DNA of 64,000 bases, taken from NCBI RefSeq assembly GCF_033568475.1, contig NC_133122.1:146582861-146646860 (forward strand), given 5' to 3'. Below are positions 36,498 through 48,454 of this stretch, in pieces. This DNA comes from Henckelia pumila. Taxonomy: Eukaryota > Streptophyta > Magnoliopsida > Lamiales > Gesneriaceae. The number at the start of each line of letters is the position of its first letter. Within the stretch, counting starts at the first letter, position 1. The position numbers and the translations under genes are program-made. The notes under the pieces are model-generated. The model was not told the DNA's origin. It searched no databases and saw only the letters and a list, made by a program, of their open reading frames with translations.

Positions 36498-37346
36498 TTA
36501 AATCGAAGATAAAACTCCCACCGCAACAGCTCCGGTGACAAACCACCACGTCTTCGGTCCGGAGACAGCGGCGGAGGGTGCCGGAGCTGGTGCAAGGTGG
36601 CCTGCAATATCCGCTGGCAAAGGTGCCGGCACCACCGGCTGAAGGCGGCTGTGGTTGGCCGACATGACTTTGATCTCAAGCTTTTGGCCTTTCTCGCAGT
36701 GGCCTTCTGCACCACTGATGAAGAAAAATGGGCCACTTTTGTCTAATGCGATCTTCGTATTTCCGTCGCTGTAATACTCGATCGGGTTCGATTTGTTGCA
36801 GTTGACGTAGTTTTCTTCCGTCACTTCCAGCACTGAATCTTTCTTCGAATCGTACTTCAACACTTTGCCATTCAAAATGAGAGAAAAAAAAATCAGCGAT
36901 ATATATCTTGCATGTTACATTACATATACATATACACACACACGAAAGGTTTCTTGAACAGGGAAAAAAAAAAGAAGATGAATGATCTATGCGTTACAAG
37001 TAAAAGTTGTTGAAAAGCAAAATTAACAACCAAATGAAAGATGGCTTTTTTAATTTGACCCACAAATTTATGTATTTTTGTATACAAGTATACGCGAAAC
37101 TTCAAATAAAAAAATTCCAAGTGATACATTAATGCAAGATCCAAAAGAAAACAATCTGGGAAAATGAATTGAATTACCAATGGAATCGCCGATTTGGAAG
37201 CGGATTTTGGAAGCCCATTTGTTGAATTCATCGGAAGAAGAAGGGACTTGCCACTTGTTCTTATTTCCACCGACGACGAATTCTCTTGCTTCGGAGATGA
37301 CAAACAAGGAAAGAAGGAGAGGCAAGCAGCGAACAAGAGAAGCCAT
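36498..37346 (-). CDS. ENODL: Early nodulin-like protein (phytocyanin/plastocyanin-like domain, GPI-anchor type)
   Basis: Two coding exons on the minus strand, 37346-37178 and 36862-36498, with a GT-AG phase-1 intron; 177 aa. A signal peptide (about 1-20, LPLLLSLFVISEA) is followed by the plastocyanin-like domain (REFVVGG... to about residue 125). It has the typical ENODL core IVLKYDSKKDSVLEV, then NCNKSNPI, and SGPFFFISGAEGHCEKGQKL. The two Cys of the disulfide are present. The copper-ligand His and Met expected in plantacyanins are not seen, as is usual for early nodulin-like members. A Pro/Ala-rich linker (APAPAPS) and a hydrophobic C-terminal tail suit a GPI-anchored arabinogalactan-type cell-surface protein. 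Members act in cell-wall and signalling roles; the specific role is unknown. Confidence 0.9.
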
Positions 37347-37437
37347 TGATATGATTAATTGAATTGAATGAGAGAGCAAAAGTAGTGATGAGAAAGGAGA
37401 ATTAAGAGTAGGGTTTGGAGCTCACACATTTGCCTCC

Positions 37438-37446
37438 TATATATAG
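37438..37446 (-). promoter_or_regulatory. TATA box of the early nodulin-like gene
   Basis: CTATATATAG read on the minus strand lies about 92 bases before the ATG at 37346. That leaves room for a leader of about 60 bases. Confidence 0.6.
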
Positions 37447-39748
37447 TGACACACCAGGTGATTGGCTGGCTTGGTTCGGGAATCTTTTGGGGCCTATTGG
37501 TTCAGGTTTGGTTTGGCTCTTTTCCTGAATTTAGGGATAATTTTTTTTTTTTTTTTTTGGAAAAAAAAAGAAGAAAAATTTGAATTTAGTTACGTGAGAA
37601 ATTTAAAAAAAATTCTGTGACGTGGTATCTTGAATGTTGTTTTTACTCTCTGGAATATGAAACGAAATTTAAAAGAAATCCAACTTACTGTATTAATTAA
37701 AACAGAATTAAGTTTGATTATTTTCGGGACAAAAAATCAAAACCAGTCAACTTAAAGGATTATTTTTGCTATCTTCCCTTAATAAATAGCACATATTAAT
37801 TAGTTTTTTAATGGTTAATTAAAATGAAAAAATGATAATAATAAAATATGAAAAAATGTTGAGTTATTTCAAAATAATAATAATAATAATGACAAAGTTA
37901 TAGAAACGAATTGAGCAAATAGGTTAGGCATTTCCGAGGCTCCAAAGGCCGAACCAGAACAAGTGACATATGCTTGCACGAAATGTGGGATTTTTTTTCG
38001 AACGTTGGGTGTAAATTTACTTGGAGGTAATTATTCTTCATAATTAGCAAAAAATGTGAGCCGTTTCATGTCAATTTTTGTGATTACCGAAGAAGGCGTT
38101 AAAACAGAAATTAAATACTCCTATTTAATTATTTGTGTAAACTAATTAAATTTGAAAAAAGAGTCGTTCAAATTTTAAAATTGTTAACATCAAATTTCCG
38201 ATAAAAACAGTCTTAAATATTTATGATGGCATTTATTATTCTCATTAAACCGATTAGTGATTTAAGGGAAAATTCAAAGCTAGCACTAGCAACTAATTGA
38301 TTTGTATATGTGTTTCTTGTGATTTTATCAAGAATCGTGTTGATTTTCATTTGAATTTTTAATAAATTTTATGCGGTAAAATTGGTGTTTTAAGAAAATA
38401 ATTGTTGTTGGAATTTAAATATTTTTTTTAATTTGTCTCACATATATGCATTGAAGGATACTATCTACTAGCTAGTGATGCATGTGTCCTTATGTATAAT
38501 ATTAGTTTTTCAAGTTAAGTGTTTTAGGTATCAAAATAGAGATTATATTACCGGTCATAGGTGAGCAGAAACTGAAGCAATTAATTATCCGATGGTTTGG
38601 ATCGATTTTTAGTTAATTATATTTTCATTGATTTTAAAATATGTCAAATCCAAAAAAACTTGGTTTGGAATAAATTCTACTTTTTTAAATATTAGAATAA
38701 ATTCTACTTAAAATTCCAAATCAAACCGATCTTATACATAAGAAGATTATATGATAAACTTTGTCAAAAACAAAACTTGCAATGATTTTTTGAATCACAA
38801 GTACTTGTTTTGTTGTGATTGATTTTATTTTCGTTTTAAACCTATTTATTAACACTTTGGTTTTTATTTTTAATGATATGGTTGTCGGTATAGGTTATAA
38901 ATTATAATGGATTCTTTAGGTTATAAATTATAATGGATACTTGTGGAATGTGATCTTTTGAAGCTAAATTTATAATACACATTATATAGTTAAGTACTTT
39001 CATGAAATTAAGCTGCAAAAACACCCAAAGAACGCATTATATGTCGTTTTTTTAATAGAAAGAACCTTAAAATTAGATTAACCAGATTGAAGGGAGTGAA
39101 ACATGTTTTATACGCACACACATATATATGTATAATATAATAATACACATAAAATCGGAATATATATATATGTATATAATTTCCATCGGTAAATTTTAAA
39201 AAGTACACATAAGAATTTTTAAAATATGTACATGCATGTATTTAGCATGCAATATGCAGAGGTTCTTGAATTAATTCGTAAAAAAATTAAATAAATTGTG
39301 ATACATCAATGTTCACTTCTATAGTTTTTCTTTAATTTTTTTAAAAATAAAACATCAATAGTTATGATTCTAAAAAACATCAATAGTTATATAACTGAAA
39401 ATACACCAGTTGTACTGCTGCTGCTGCAGTATTTATCTAAATTTGATTGTGCAAACAATTCAAGCAAAAGGGCATTAAATATATATAATTCCCCACAAAA
39501 ATTAATGTGTGGATAATTCATTATTAAGTTTCATGATCGACACCTACATGGAGCTTCTATTATATAAATCCCATGTTAATTTTATTACATATTCATCTTG
39601 CATTAAAATTCAAACGTATATGGACTACTTTCCAATATAAAAATAAAAAATTTCCAAGCATGGACACGTCGTCCCCTAACAACTCATAATAAAACATTAT
39701 ATTATATTGGCATCAATTACCAATTTTAAATAATTGAACATGTGAAAT
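37447..39748. other. AT-rich spacer upstream of the early nodulin-like gene
   Basis: No gene, RNA or clear mobile element is seen. It has A/T runs at 37545-37580, short AAT repeats near 37885 and a short GCT repeat near 39418. Confidence 0.6.
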
Positions 39749-40584
39749 CAGGGCGGAGCCAGGATTAAAAATTACCTGGGGCTAGCTCCGCCCAACGTTA
39801 AATTATAAATTATATAATAAATTAAATAAAAAAAATCAATATATGTTTTTTGTTTAAAATTAAGTTGATGGTATTTTTTTTCTTTTAATTTTATGATTTA
39901 CCCAGTTGTAAATTCAAAAAATAATTATTTTTCAAATTTCACAATTATTCAACGTTTGGTTTTTTTTTTAACTAAAATATCGCAATACAAGCCCAATAAT
40001 AATTTTATATCAATATTTTCAAATATCGCAAACAATAGATTATTTTCTCAAAATTCGCAACAATATATTTTTAGGCTAAAAATTCAACCTCGAAAATTTA
40101 TTAAATACACCACATTGTATTAAAAAAACAAACACATTGTGTTCCGAAATATGTAAATAATAAATCAGTTATATATTTAAATAATATAAAATTTAAAATT
40201 TTTATTTAAAATAATTGTTAAGTTATAATATGTTGGTAGTTTAAAACCTTATGTTAATGGGAAAAAAAAGCCTCAACAAGTAAAAGTAAGGAGATTTCGG
40301 TCAAATTATGTGAATAAATTGACAGAAAAACTAGCAAATAAATGTTTCAATATAGGATGTATTCAAGTTGAAATTTGAAAATTAAATGGTTCATTAACAT
40401 ATTAAATTAAATTAAGAGATTTTATATTTATTTTGTAAATGATATAAGGGTTAGCTGAAATTTTCAATTTTTTACATGGGGCTACAAAACACAAAATATA
40501 TATATAAAAAAAGCAACACTATTTTTTTTTTAAATTTAGGTGGGGCTGGAGCCCACCCTAGCCCATAGGGTGGCTCCGCCCCTG
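39749..40584. mobile_element. 0.84-kb TIR element with 'CAGGGCGGAGCC' ends
   Basis: The left end CAGGGCGGAGCCAGG and right end GGTGGCTCCGCCCCTG are inverted repeats. Further inward pairs are present ('ggggctagctccgccc' on the left, 'ggggctggagcccaccc' on the right). The interior is AT-rich and non-coding. The flanks share only 'tgaaat', an imperfect target duplication. The form suggests a non-autonomous hAT or related element. Confidence 0.5.
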
Positions 40585-40842
40585 TTGAAATTCAATAAAA
40601 TTTGCGTATTTTTCACAATAATTCAATAATGATAATGATTAGCAACTATCTCTAATTCTCTATGAAATCTTGTGTGTGCATGTGTTTCTGTATTGGCATA
40701 TATATATATATATGTATGTATGTCTGTGTGTGTGTGGGACATGAAAAGCGAGTAATAAAAAAAACCAATACTTGAAGAGTTAAATTAAAAAAAACAAACA
40801 AACAAACTGACATCGTATATAATATCTTGACCATTTTGTATT

Positions 40843-41345
40843 TGCAGTAACCCGTATCCAGTTTTACAAGATTAATTGGTCTAAACATGTTTAAATGGGT
40901 AAGACATGATCGATTAAGGAATTTTAATAAGAACAAACGGACCAAGAAATTTGATCCAGAACATCCAAAAATAGTTAATGGGCTTATTTGGGCTCGGGTG
41001 ATTCGAAGAGTCCAAACCCAAAACCTTGTAGGGATCGGATGGTCCGAAGAGATCGGATGCAGCGAAGGAGTTCGGAATCTCTGTAGAGTTCGGATTGTCC
41101 AAACCTTGGATCGGATCGTCCGAACGTGGTTAGGCCATGTATTTATGAGGTGTCACTAGGGGTGCAAACGAGCCGAGCTACTCGTGAGCAGCTCGTGAGT
41201 AGCTCGATCAAAGCTCGGCTCGAGCTCGATTTGACCGAGCTCGAGCTCGAGTAGATCGAGCATCAATCGAGCTTGAGTTTTAAATCTATGTGTTCGAGTA
41301 GCTCGTGAGCTACTCGATAACACACACATATATATAAAATATAAT

Positions 41346-41395
<50 letters not shown>

Positions 41396-43041
41396 TATTT
41401 TTTTATTTATTAATATATTTTTTATTCATATATATATATATATATATATAATTTTCGAGCTCGAGCTCGAGTACTCGAATTATAGACGAGCTCGAGCTCG
41501 AGTATGAAATTTACTACTCGATCAAGCTCGAGTAGTCAAATACGAGTCGAGCTCGAGCTCGAGTAGTGTGCTACTCGAGCTCGGCTCGGCTCGATTACAC
41601 CCCTAGGTGTCACCATTGTTAGGACACGTAAGAGTTCGGATCGTCCGAAGGTGGGATCGGATCATCCGAACTGTGCATTGATGCGACGTGGCCATGCATG
41701 CAGATCGGATTGTCCGAAGTAGGGGATCAGATCGTCCGATCTCTGCCTATAAATAGGGCATTTGGGCATGCGAGACTCATTTCTCTTTGCCAATTCACAA
41801 GATTTTTCTCCTTTTCTTGGTTGCTTGGGTCGTGGTCTAGCCTTTTGGGTGGTTTCCGGGTGTTGGTGAGGCGTTTCAGAAGTCGTAGCAGAGTTGTGGC
41901 CTGGAGTTATGGCTTCAATAGCAAAGGGCTGACGACGGACGTAGGTATAGTCCGAGACTCTTAGAAGTTATTAGGATAATCTAATAGCTTATTTAAGATT
42001 TTCAGACCCAGTAATAGTGATATAGAATGATCTTGACTTGTAGGCTTGGACCCTAAACTTGTGCTGCTAGGAGTTGCCTATAGAGGTACGTAAATACTGA
42101 CATAGATTGTCTGCGAGTATGCATGCTTATATATTGAATTTATGTGCTAAGCATGATACATGTTTTACTGTTTTATGATATATTATGCTGCATGAGCATA
42201 TAGCATGTTGAGCCCTGTATCCTTGTGATAGCCTTTGTAATAGGGTCGTTCAGCCCTATATCTATATTTATATTGTCGGACATCGGGAGACGCCGTGTTT
42301 ACGGGGATTGACGCTATGGTGATCTTGGCTAGTGTATGGATGTACCCAGCGGAGGTGATCCCATATGGTACTATACACGTTTTGGCGCCTAGTCTGAGCC
42401 GGATTCGATGTATACCAAGTACCTTATCATTTGCATGCATCATATTTAGTCTGTATACTCGTATTTATTGTATTGAGCGTAGTTCGCTCATGTCCCTGTT
42501 TTTACCATGGACACCCCATTCGACGGGGCAGGTCATAGGTTGAGCGAGGCCGGAGGATTGCTTCAGGGTTGAGGCGGAGCTAGAGATCTTCTTAGGTGTT
42601 GATCTAGTATCTTTGCTGTACTGATATTAGTACCGTTGAATTATTTTTCGATATGGTTGTATGCTATATTCGTGTTTTCCGATTGTTCTGCCAGAGGATT
42701 TTTATTGGGTTATGTTTTAGCTATTAATTTTCGCAAGTTATCTCTGATTAAGTTTTTACCTTAAGTAATTGCATGTTTAAGAGTTATTTAGTATGTGATT
42801 TGGGTCGGATCACTACACTTATGGTATCAGTGCATGCATTGGTTATCTTTGGGATATAGTTTAACTGCTTTGGGGTTAATGTGCTAATCTTTTAGATGGC
42901 TGATAGAGACGACAGTAATGTGGGTCGTTGGGGTGAGGATGATTCTCCTAGACGTCCACATAGACGCCATCATAGCGAGGGTAAGCGTCGTTTTGAGATG
43001 CATCGGTTTCTGCAGATGAGGCCTAAGACTTTGACTGATGG
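40843..43041 (+). mobile_element. Truncated Ty3/gypsy element: 5' LTR, primer site and start of gag
   Basis: The LTR (40843-42817, including the hAT insertion at 41156-41605) starts TGCAGTAACCCGTATCC and ends GGATCACTACA. These ends are almost the same as in the element at 56276. U3 holds several palindromic 'ttcggaNNNtccgaa'-type modules and a TATAAATAG box at 41748-41756. TGGTATCAGTGC at 42822-42833 is an initiator-Met primer-binding site with one change. A gag start codon at 42896 opens a frame with HRFLQMRPKTL, matching the gag of the full element. Homology stops near 43041, where another repeat abuts. No second LTR was found. Confidence 0.8.
41156..41605. mobile_element. Non-autonomous hAT-type element nested in the LTR
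   Basis: The 450-base element starts TAGGGGTGCAAACGAGC and ends GCTCGATTACACCCCTA (inverted repeats). It is flanked by a perfect 8-bp target duplication GGTGTCAC (41148-41155 and 41606-41613), the hAT hallmark. Inside are many overlapping 'gagctcgagctcgag' palindromes on both sides of TA microsatellites, so the whole unit could fold into a long hairpin. It has no coding capacity. Confidence 0.85.
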
Positions 43042-43130
43042 TAGGGGTGTTCAAATTTCGGATAAAACCAAAAAACTGGAAATCCAAACCGAAAAAATCA
43101 AACACCAAACCGAACCAAAATATGAGGGAT
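43042..43130. repeat. Fragment of a hAT-like repeat abutting the truncated gag
   Basis: It starts TAGGGGTGTTCAAATTTCGG and continues with 'aaaccgaaccaaaa'-type sequence common at ends of plant hAT-type MITEs. The other end is not visible. Confidence 0.4.
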
Positions 43131-43316
43131 GTAGTGGACATCCTAGCCAATAGATTGGAATTACCTAAATAATATGAACATAGATTCTAATTAAAAATCA
43201 TGACAAGAGATTGTGATCCATCGCATGCTTTTGTCAATAGGAATAAAATGATCGTACTGAAAATCAGGTTAACAAATATAAGACAATGCATATGTAATCA
43301 TCCCTGAGCGTGTGTG

Positions 43317-43353
<37 letters not shown>

Positions 43354-44236
43354 TACATTCCCTATAAATATACCAGTATAATTATGTTTTTACGTTGTCA
43401 CCCTTCTCTTTTTACCTATGGTTTGACCATTATTGTTTAATTGTGTTTTTACGTTGTCACACTTCTCTTTTACCCATGGTTTGATCATCATTGATCAATT
43501 ATTAGTTTGACCGTCTATTACTTGCATGATGATGGAACCCAATCCATCCAATTAATTAATTAAATTCATTTACCGTATGGTTTGCCCATGGTTAATTTAT
43601 TGAATGTTGTGCATAGTTAATTGTATTGCCGATACATGTCCTTTTAATTTATCATAGTTTGACCGTCATTGATTGCTTGAATTTGTCCATATAGGCAATT
43701 TTTGGTAGCATTGATTAGGCATTGATAATTTAGGTATCCACCGTTTGACTCGTTTTTAACTCTAGTTGAGATAATAACCAGGCCCGTGATAATTCACTGT
43801 GTCGGACAGAAAAAGGCTGATTAAAATCCGTACTTCGGCCTTGGTAGTAACAAACCCAATTTGTACAGTTCCTTAGACTATTGTTTCTTAGAAATTTCTA
43901 CCCTTGCCCTGAAGAAGAGATCCCATCGCTCAACCCAATCTCATTTCTCCATTGTAGGCTCCAGTGCGTCCTTCACGGAGGTACAAGAGCTTTTCCTTTG
44001 CAATTTTCAATTCACGCTTTTTACGATGACCTTCTCCTCCCAGCAAGTAGAAAATGTGCGTACTTGCTTGCGAAGCTTCTGAACTTGTGTAAATCAAACT
44101 ACAGATTTGAGATTTGCGTAGCTGCTGCAGTATGCGTTGGAGAAGATCTCTGAACCTTGAACTCGCACTGATATCATCCAAGCCGCGGTCTTTGATGTTT
44201 TGTGTATGTCTGTTTCACCATATCAATCACCCTAGC
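43131..44236. other. Spacer with a TA microsatellite and a gene-like stretch
   Basis: A TA microsatellite lies at about 43319-43351. Two diverged copies of 'tgtttttacgttgtcac' are near 43385 and 43445. The stretch from about 43860 to the CTAGC at 44232-44236 is GC-richer and gene-like, with open frames of 73-90 codons on both strands but no recognised domain. It continues after the transposon at 52537. It could be a gene fragment or an exon with leader, but I cannot identify it. Confidence 0.35.
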
Positions 44237-46232
44237 TGTGAGACCTCGGTTCTAAACAACTAATCTCGGATAAAATAACAATTAAACATACAAGATCCAA
44301 GACTAAAAGTAATAGAGAAATTTTTTTTTTCTTTTCAAAGTTGCTGCGCTCGATCGCATGAACTCGTGCGATCGAGCGCGCCATCCAGCAAAACACACTA
44401 CCGGGAAATTGGAGGTGCCGCGCTCGATCGTGCCAACTCGTGCGATCGAGCGCACCCTGAGCCCAGAAAAACATCAGAAAACAGAACATGTTTTTCCAAA
44501 TTTCAACAACAATTCAAATTAGAAATTACAACATGCAAACATCAATATTCGATAACCAAAGTCGACTTATTCAATACAACAAGATTCAACAACAATTCGA
44601 GTCTAAAAAGCTCTCAAAACATAACTAGATTGGAATGCAATTTCATTTCTAAACCGAGTCTCACTTCTATCACTTCCAACTTGATTTAGTCATGCAGTTT
44701 CTAACTCGAACCTGTCCCACCTATGGCCAAGTACACATACAAAACAAGACAACAGCTGGATAAATCCGGTGAGAATACAATTCTCAATAAAAGAGACAAA
44801 ACATTCATATCAAATAATATATCTAACGCGATATATGAAACAACCAGACAAGGATTTCAATATCATGTCAATAACTCCTAATCAAAATGCATAAAATGCA
44901 ATGCATGTCTTTAAAACCAGGATTATAAAGTCTGGATAATCACAAGGTAAAGGTTTTTCTTCTCTCATTTGGGATCCCAAGGACAAAATATCACCAACAC
45001 ACCGACTCTCCCGATCGAGGTGGACGATGCATATTTTACTCCTCTAGACTCTGGGCACCTATAGAGAGTGTTTCTCGACAATTGGTAAAAAAAAATCTGC
45101 TAACCAATGTTACTCAACTATAGTACACAGAACATCTAACTCCTCTGAGCCTCTTTTGCCCGCAAAACAAAGGTAATTGACTCAAAATGAATGCAATGAA
45201 AAATATTACTTATTCAACTAATTTCAAGTAAAAACAAATAATATGCAAGTATGTGATTTCTTCGGGACTCTGGAATATAACTCCGATTCGAAAACTCATC
45301 CCATTCCAAACGATGTCGTCTCTTATCTTTTCTTGATTGAAGTAGCTGTAATTCGGACAAGCTACAAGCACAAAAGGCTCAATCAAACATCATTCGATTC
45401 AAGTCAAAGAATAAAGTAACCTCGATACCAAACCTTGATCAATTCTTCAACGATTCGAATTCTGTCAATTCCGGACTCCAAGATCTGCAGCTGAATCTGA
45501 AAGGAGATATAAATGAATTCCAAATTCAATCCATCCAATTCAAACCATTCAAACTCAATTCCAACTCCTAAATCCAAAATCTCATCAATAAAACGATTCA
45601 TATTCCAAAACTCAAACTAGCGGCATAACGACTATAACTGATCAAACCGGAACTACAACAGCAGTAGAGCATTGAAAACAACTCAAAGCAATGCTAATAT
45701 AACAATAACAATCCAATTCCAACAAATCACAAAATCCTCATTTTCGAAATTTGCTTCCAAAAATCATAACAAATCCGAACGACGCTCTATTTCAAAACCG
45801 ACTGAGAATAAACGATCAGAACTCTGTAAAGAACAACATAACCGAAACTCAATCGATTCTAACAACCTCCAAAAATCCAAGTTTAGCTAATCGAAGAAAA
45901 ACTTAAGAGAGAATGAAGCCCTCGCAAGCGTGATCGCTAATCTGCCTTCAGAAATAAATTCTAACGAACGGATCGACCGAAAACTAAAATCTAAAAGCTT
46001 GAAAGTGAAATGGGGCGTCTTCAATTGTGGAGAAGGCGATGGGGGAGAGATGGAGTGAAGGAGAAGAGTCAACACTTGCTTAAATATCTAACAAAGTCCA
46101 AATTTGCGTTTTAGTCCCTAAAAAATCCGAAAATTTTAAAATATACCCTGATAAAAAACAAGTCGGCTCTCGAACTCTGTAATCTACGATTATCTCAAAT
46201 AAAGTCAGTTAAGATAAATTTGGGGCGTTACA
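44237..46232 (-). repeat. 3' LTR of the minus-strand element
   Basis: It starts TGTGAGACCTCGG and ends GGCGTTACA on the plus strand; 1996 bp. It carries two palindromic modules of the form cgctcgatcg...cgatcgagcg (about 44346-44381 and 44419-44453). Confidence 0.85.
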
Positions 46233-46606
46233 ATTCTTCCCCTCTAAGAAATGATTTCGTCCTCGAAATCGAAGCGATTCAATCTCATAAGAAACGAGAT
46301 AGAGTCAAAACTGTCATAAAGATTCTTCTCTCAGAACTAACTCTGAATTTGCTGCTCCCATCAAACTGTGTTCTTCTAACTGCTTCTTCAATTCCGTATG
46401 GGCTCAACTGCACAAACCCAACTGAAACGGTTTGTTATGGAATTGCTACTCTGTTCGGTCAAAACTCTGAATCGTTGTCTCAACAAACCTTCGACTCATC
46501 AAACTCTGTCTCCTCATCAAAAGAAAATCTGTGAATTCGTCAATAATAGACGTAAGCACGTCTCGAATCCCAGAAAGAGAAGGAAGAAACGCATGTCTAA
46601 GGCAAG

Positions 46607-48449
46607 TGTTGTAACACGGTCGTTCTTCGGATCGAAAAAGAAAGTGATATCCGTTGCAGCGGAAGTTTTAAAATTTTTATATGGAACGATTCCATATGGG
46701 TATCAAATTCCTACGATTAAAATTGATAACATAAAATTTAAACAATGTAAATTTTACCTTAAAAACTCGAAGCGAGATTATGGACACCAACAGATTAAAC
46801 TGCTCTTGTTGTATATCCCAGGAACTGATGAACGAATGTTTCTTCAATCAGGTCCACGAACAGAAGTTTAATCCCTCTGATAGACTGCACTAGAAAGTCT
46901 ATCAGAAGTTTCTACGAAGAGAAATAACAGATTTGATCTGTTAAATCAGACTGCAAATTCAGAAATTTGCAGACTGAATTTTCGAACACAGTAGAGGAAA
47001 AGGGGGCGGCCGAATTCCTTGAGAGAAAGCTCTCTAGGTTTTCGAAATTATGACCTTGTTGTGTCAATTTTTGTACTGCAATAACTTATTTATAATGTGG
47101 GCTGCTAACAGCTTAGGGCCCATTAGTCATAAGTTCAAGCCTGAAGAGCAAAGCCCGCATGTTCAGAAATTAATATAAAATTCATCGTGACTCAGATTGA
47201 TAAACCAATTTCACCAATGTGCACAGAAACCATTTCTGCATCTTTTAAAGTCAAGACAAATTTTCTGAATCCGAATTCAGTGGTTTCCAAAAATGTCCAT
47301 CACTATGTCATTTTAGGAAATCTTACTCCCTCTACTCTTAAATAAGAAGTCACACTTCTTTATTCACTAAATTTAACTCTTTAAATTTAATTATCTCAAC
47401 GGGGATTAAAAATCCATTACTTGTGTGACCTTCAATGGTTCAGGGATACAGCTAGCCGTGGGCTCACAACTCCTTGTGACTCGGAACAATAATTTCCGAC
47501 TTACCCAACGAATCATGGTAAGAGCGCCTAGCAACATCGCCCCATGATTCCCTAAGTATCACTGATAGTGCCTGCAAGAACCAATAGATTTTGGTTAGCA
47601 TACAGTACGGTCCCTTCATCCATATATCCCGATCGAATCAACAACCATTGGTACATCGAGAGTCGTTCGAGATTCGATAACTATGCAATGCATCTTAAAG
47701 ATCAAATAGTGACATCGCATGTGCTACTAGGAAACCAAGTAACCTAAAACACATCATGTACTCTGGCCAGAGATTCGTCACACTAATATCTCCTCAGATT
47801 GCATAGGATACCCACACTCGCAAGTGTGCGGTGAATCCTTGACAACAAAGCATCGACTCCTATATGTGTCATAACTGTACCCAATCTCGACACCTGATGA
47901 CCCTAATAGAGTCAGTAAATGAGTCAAAGCACAGTACTAGCATATAGAGTCTCAATGATGTTTCAAGTAATAAGGACTAATGGTGTACAACCGAAACCGC
48001 GGACTATATCCACTCGATAAGTGATAACCACTTGGAAAGTCCGAATAGGTTAGTTCGATCATTCATCATATGAATATCCATTTGCATGCTTCGAACATCT
48101 CTATGTTCCATACCAATGAAACGTGGTACTCGGCATCGCAAATGCTAGTCTCAATCTCGAGCGATCCTTATCCTTATTTGTGGACGGCTCAATTGACTAG
48201 GAACTGTTTAGAATATACAGTGAACATAAGATGTGTTTCATGACAGTAATTTCTCTATATTCACTATCTCATCTTACTTTAGTATATTCAAGGTCTTTAT
48301 CAAAATAGCAATAGTATATCATTATATAATAATAAGATAAAGTGAACGCCATTTAAAGAACGTATATTATATTAAACACATATTGTTTACAAAAAAAGAC
48401 TCTCAAAGCCCTTAGCCACAAGTTGGCTAGCGGGGCATCAACTCTTTCA
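46607..48449. mobile_element. Solo LTR, probably Ty1/copia type, nested in the minus-strand element
   Basis: The 1843-bp sequence starts TGTTGTAACACGG and ends ACTCTTTCA. It is flanked by a perfect 5-bp target duplication GCAAG (46602-46606 and 48450-48454). No internal retrotransposon sequence or second LTR is present, so it is a solo LTR left by recombination. The interior text ('gccacaagttggctagcggggcatc', 'cactcgcaagtgtgcggtg') resembles plant copia LTRs I recall. Orientation is not certain. Confidence 0.8.
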
Positions 48450-48454
48450 GCAAG

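Noticed and set aside
41170-41600. Repeated GAGCTC units resembling an array
   Set aside because: Not a CRISPR array. The units overlap, lack spacers of constant length, and belong to a hAT-type element with target duplication.
46398-46871. 157-codon frame in the LTR-element region
   Set aside because: It crosses the left boundary of the nested solo LTR at 46607, so it mixes two transposons. The composition gives no domain.
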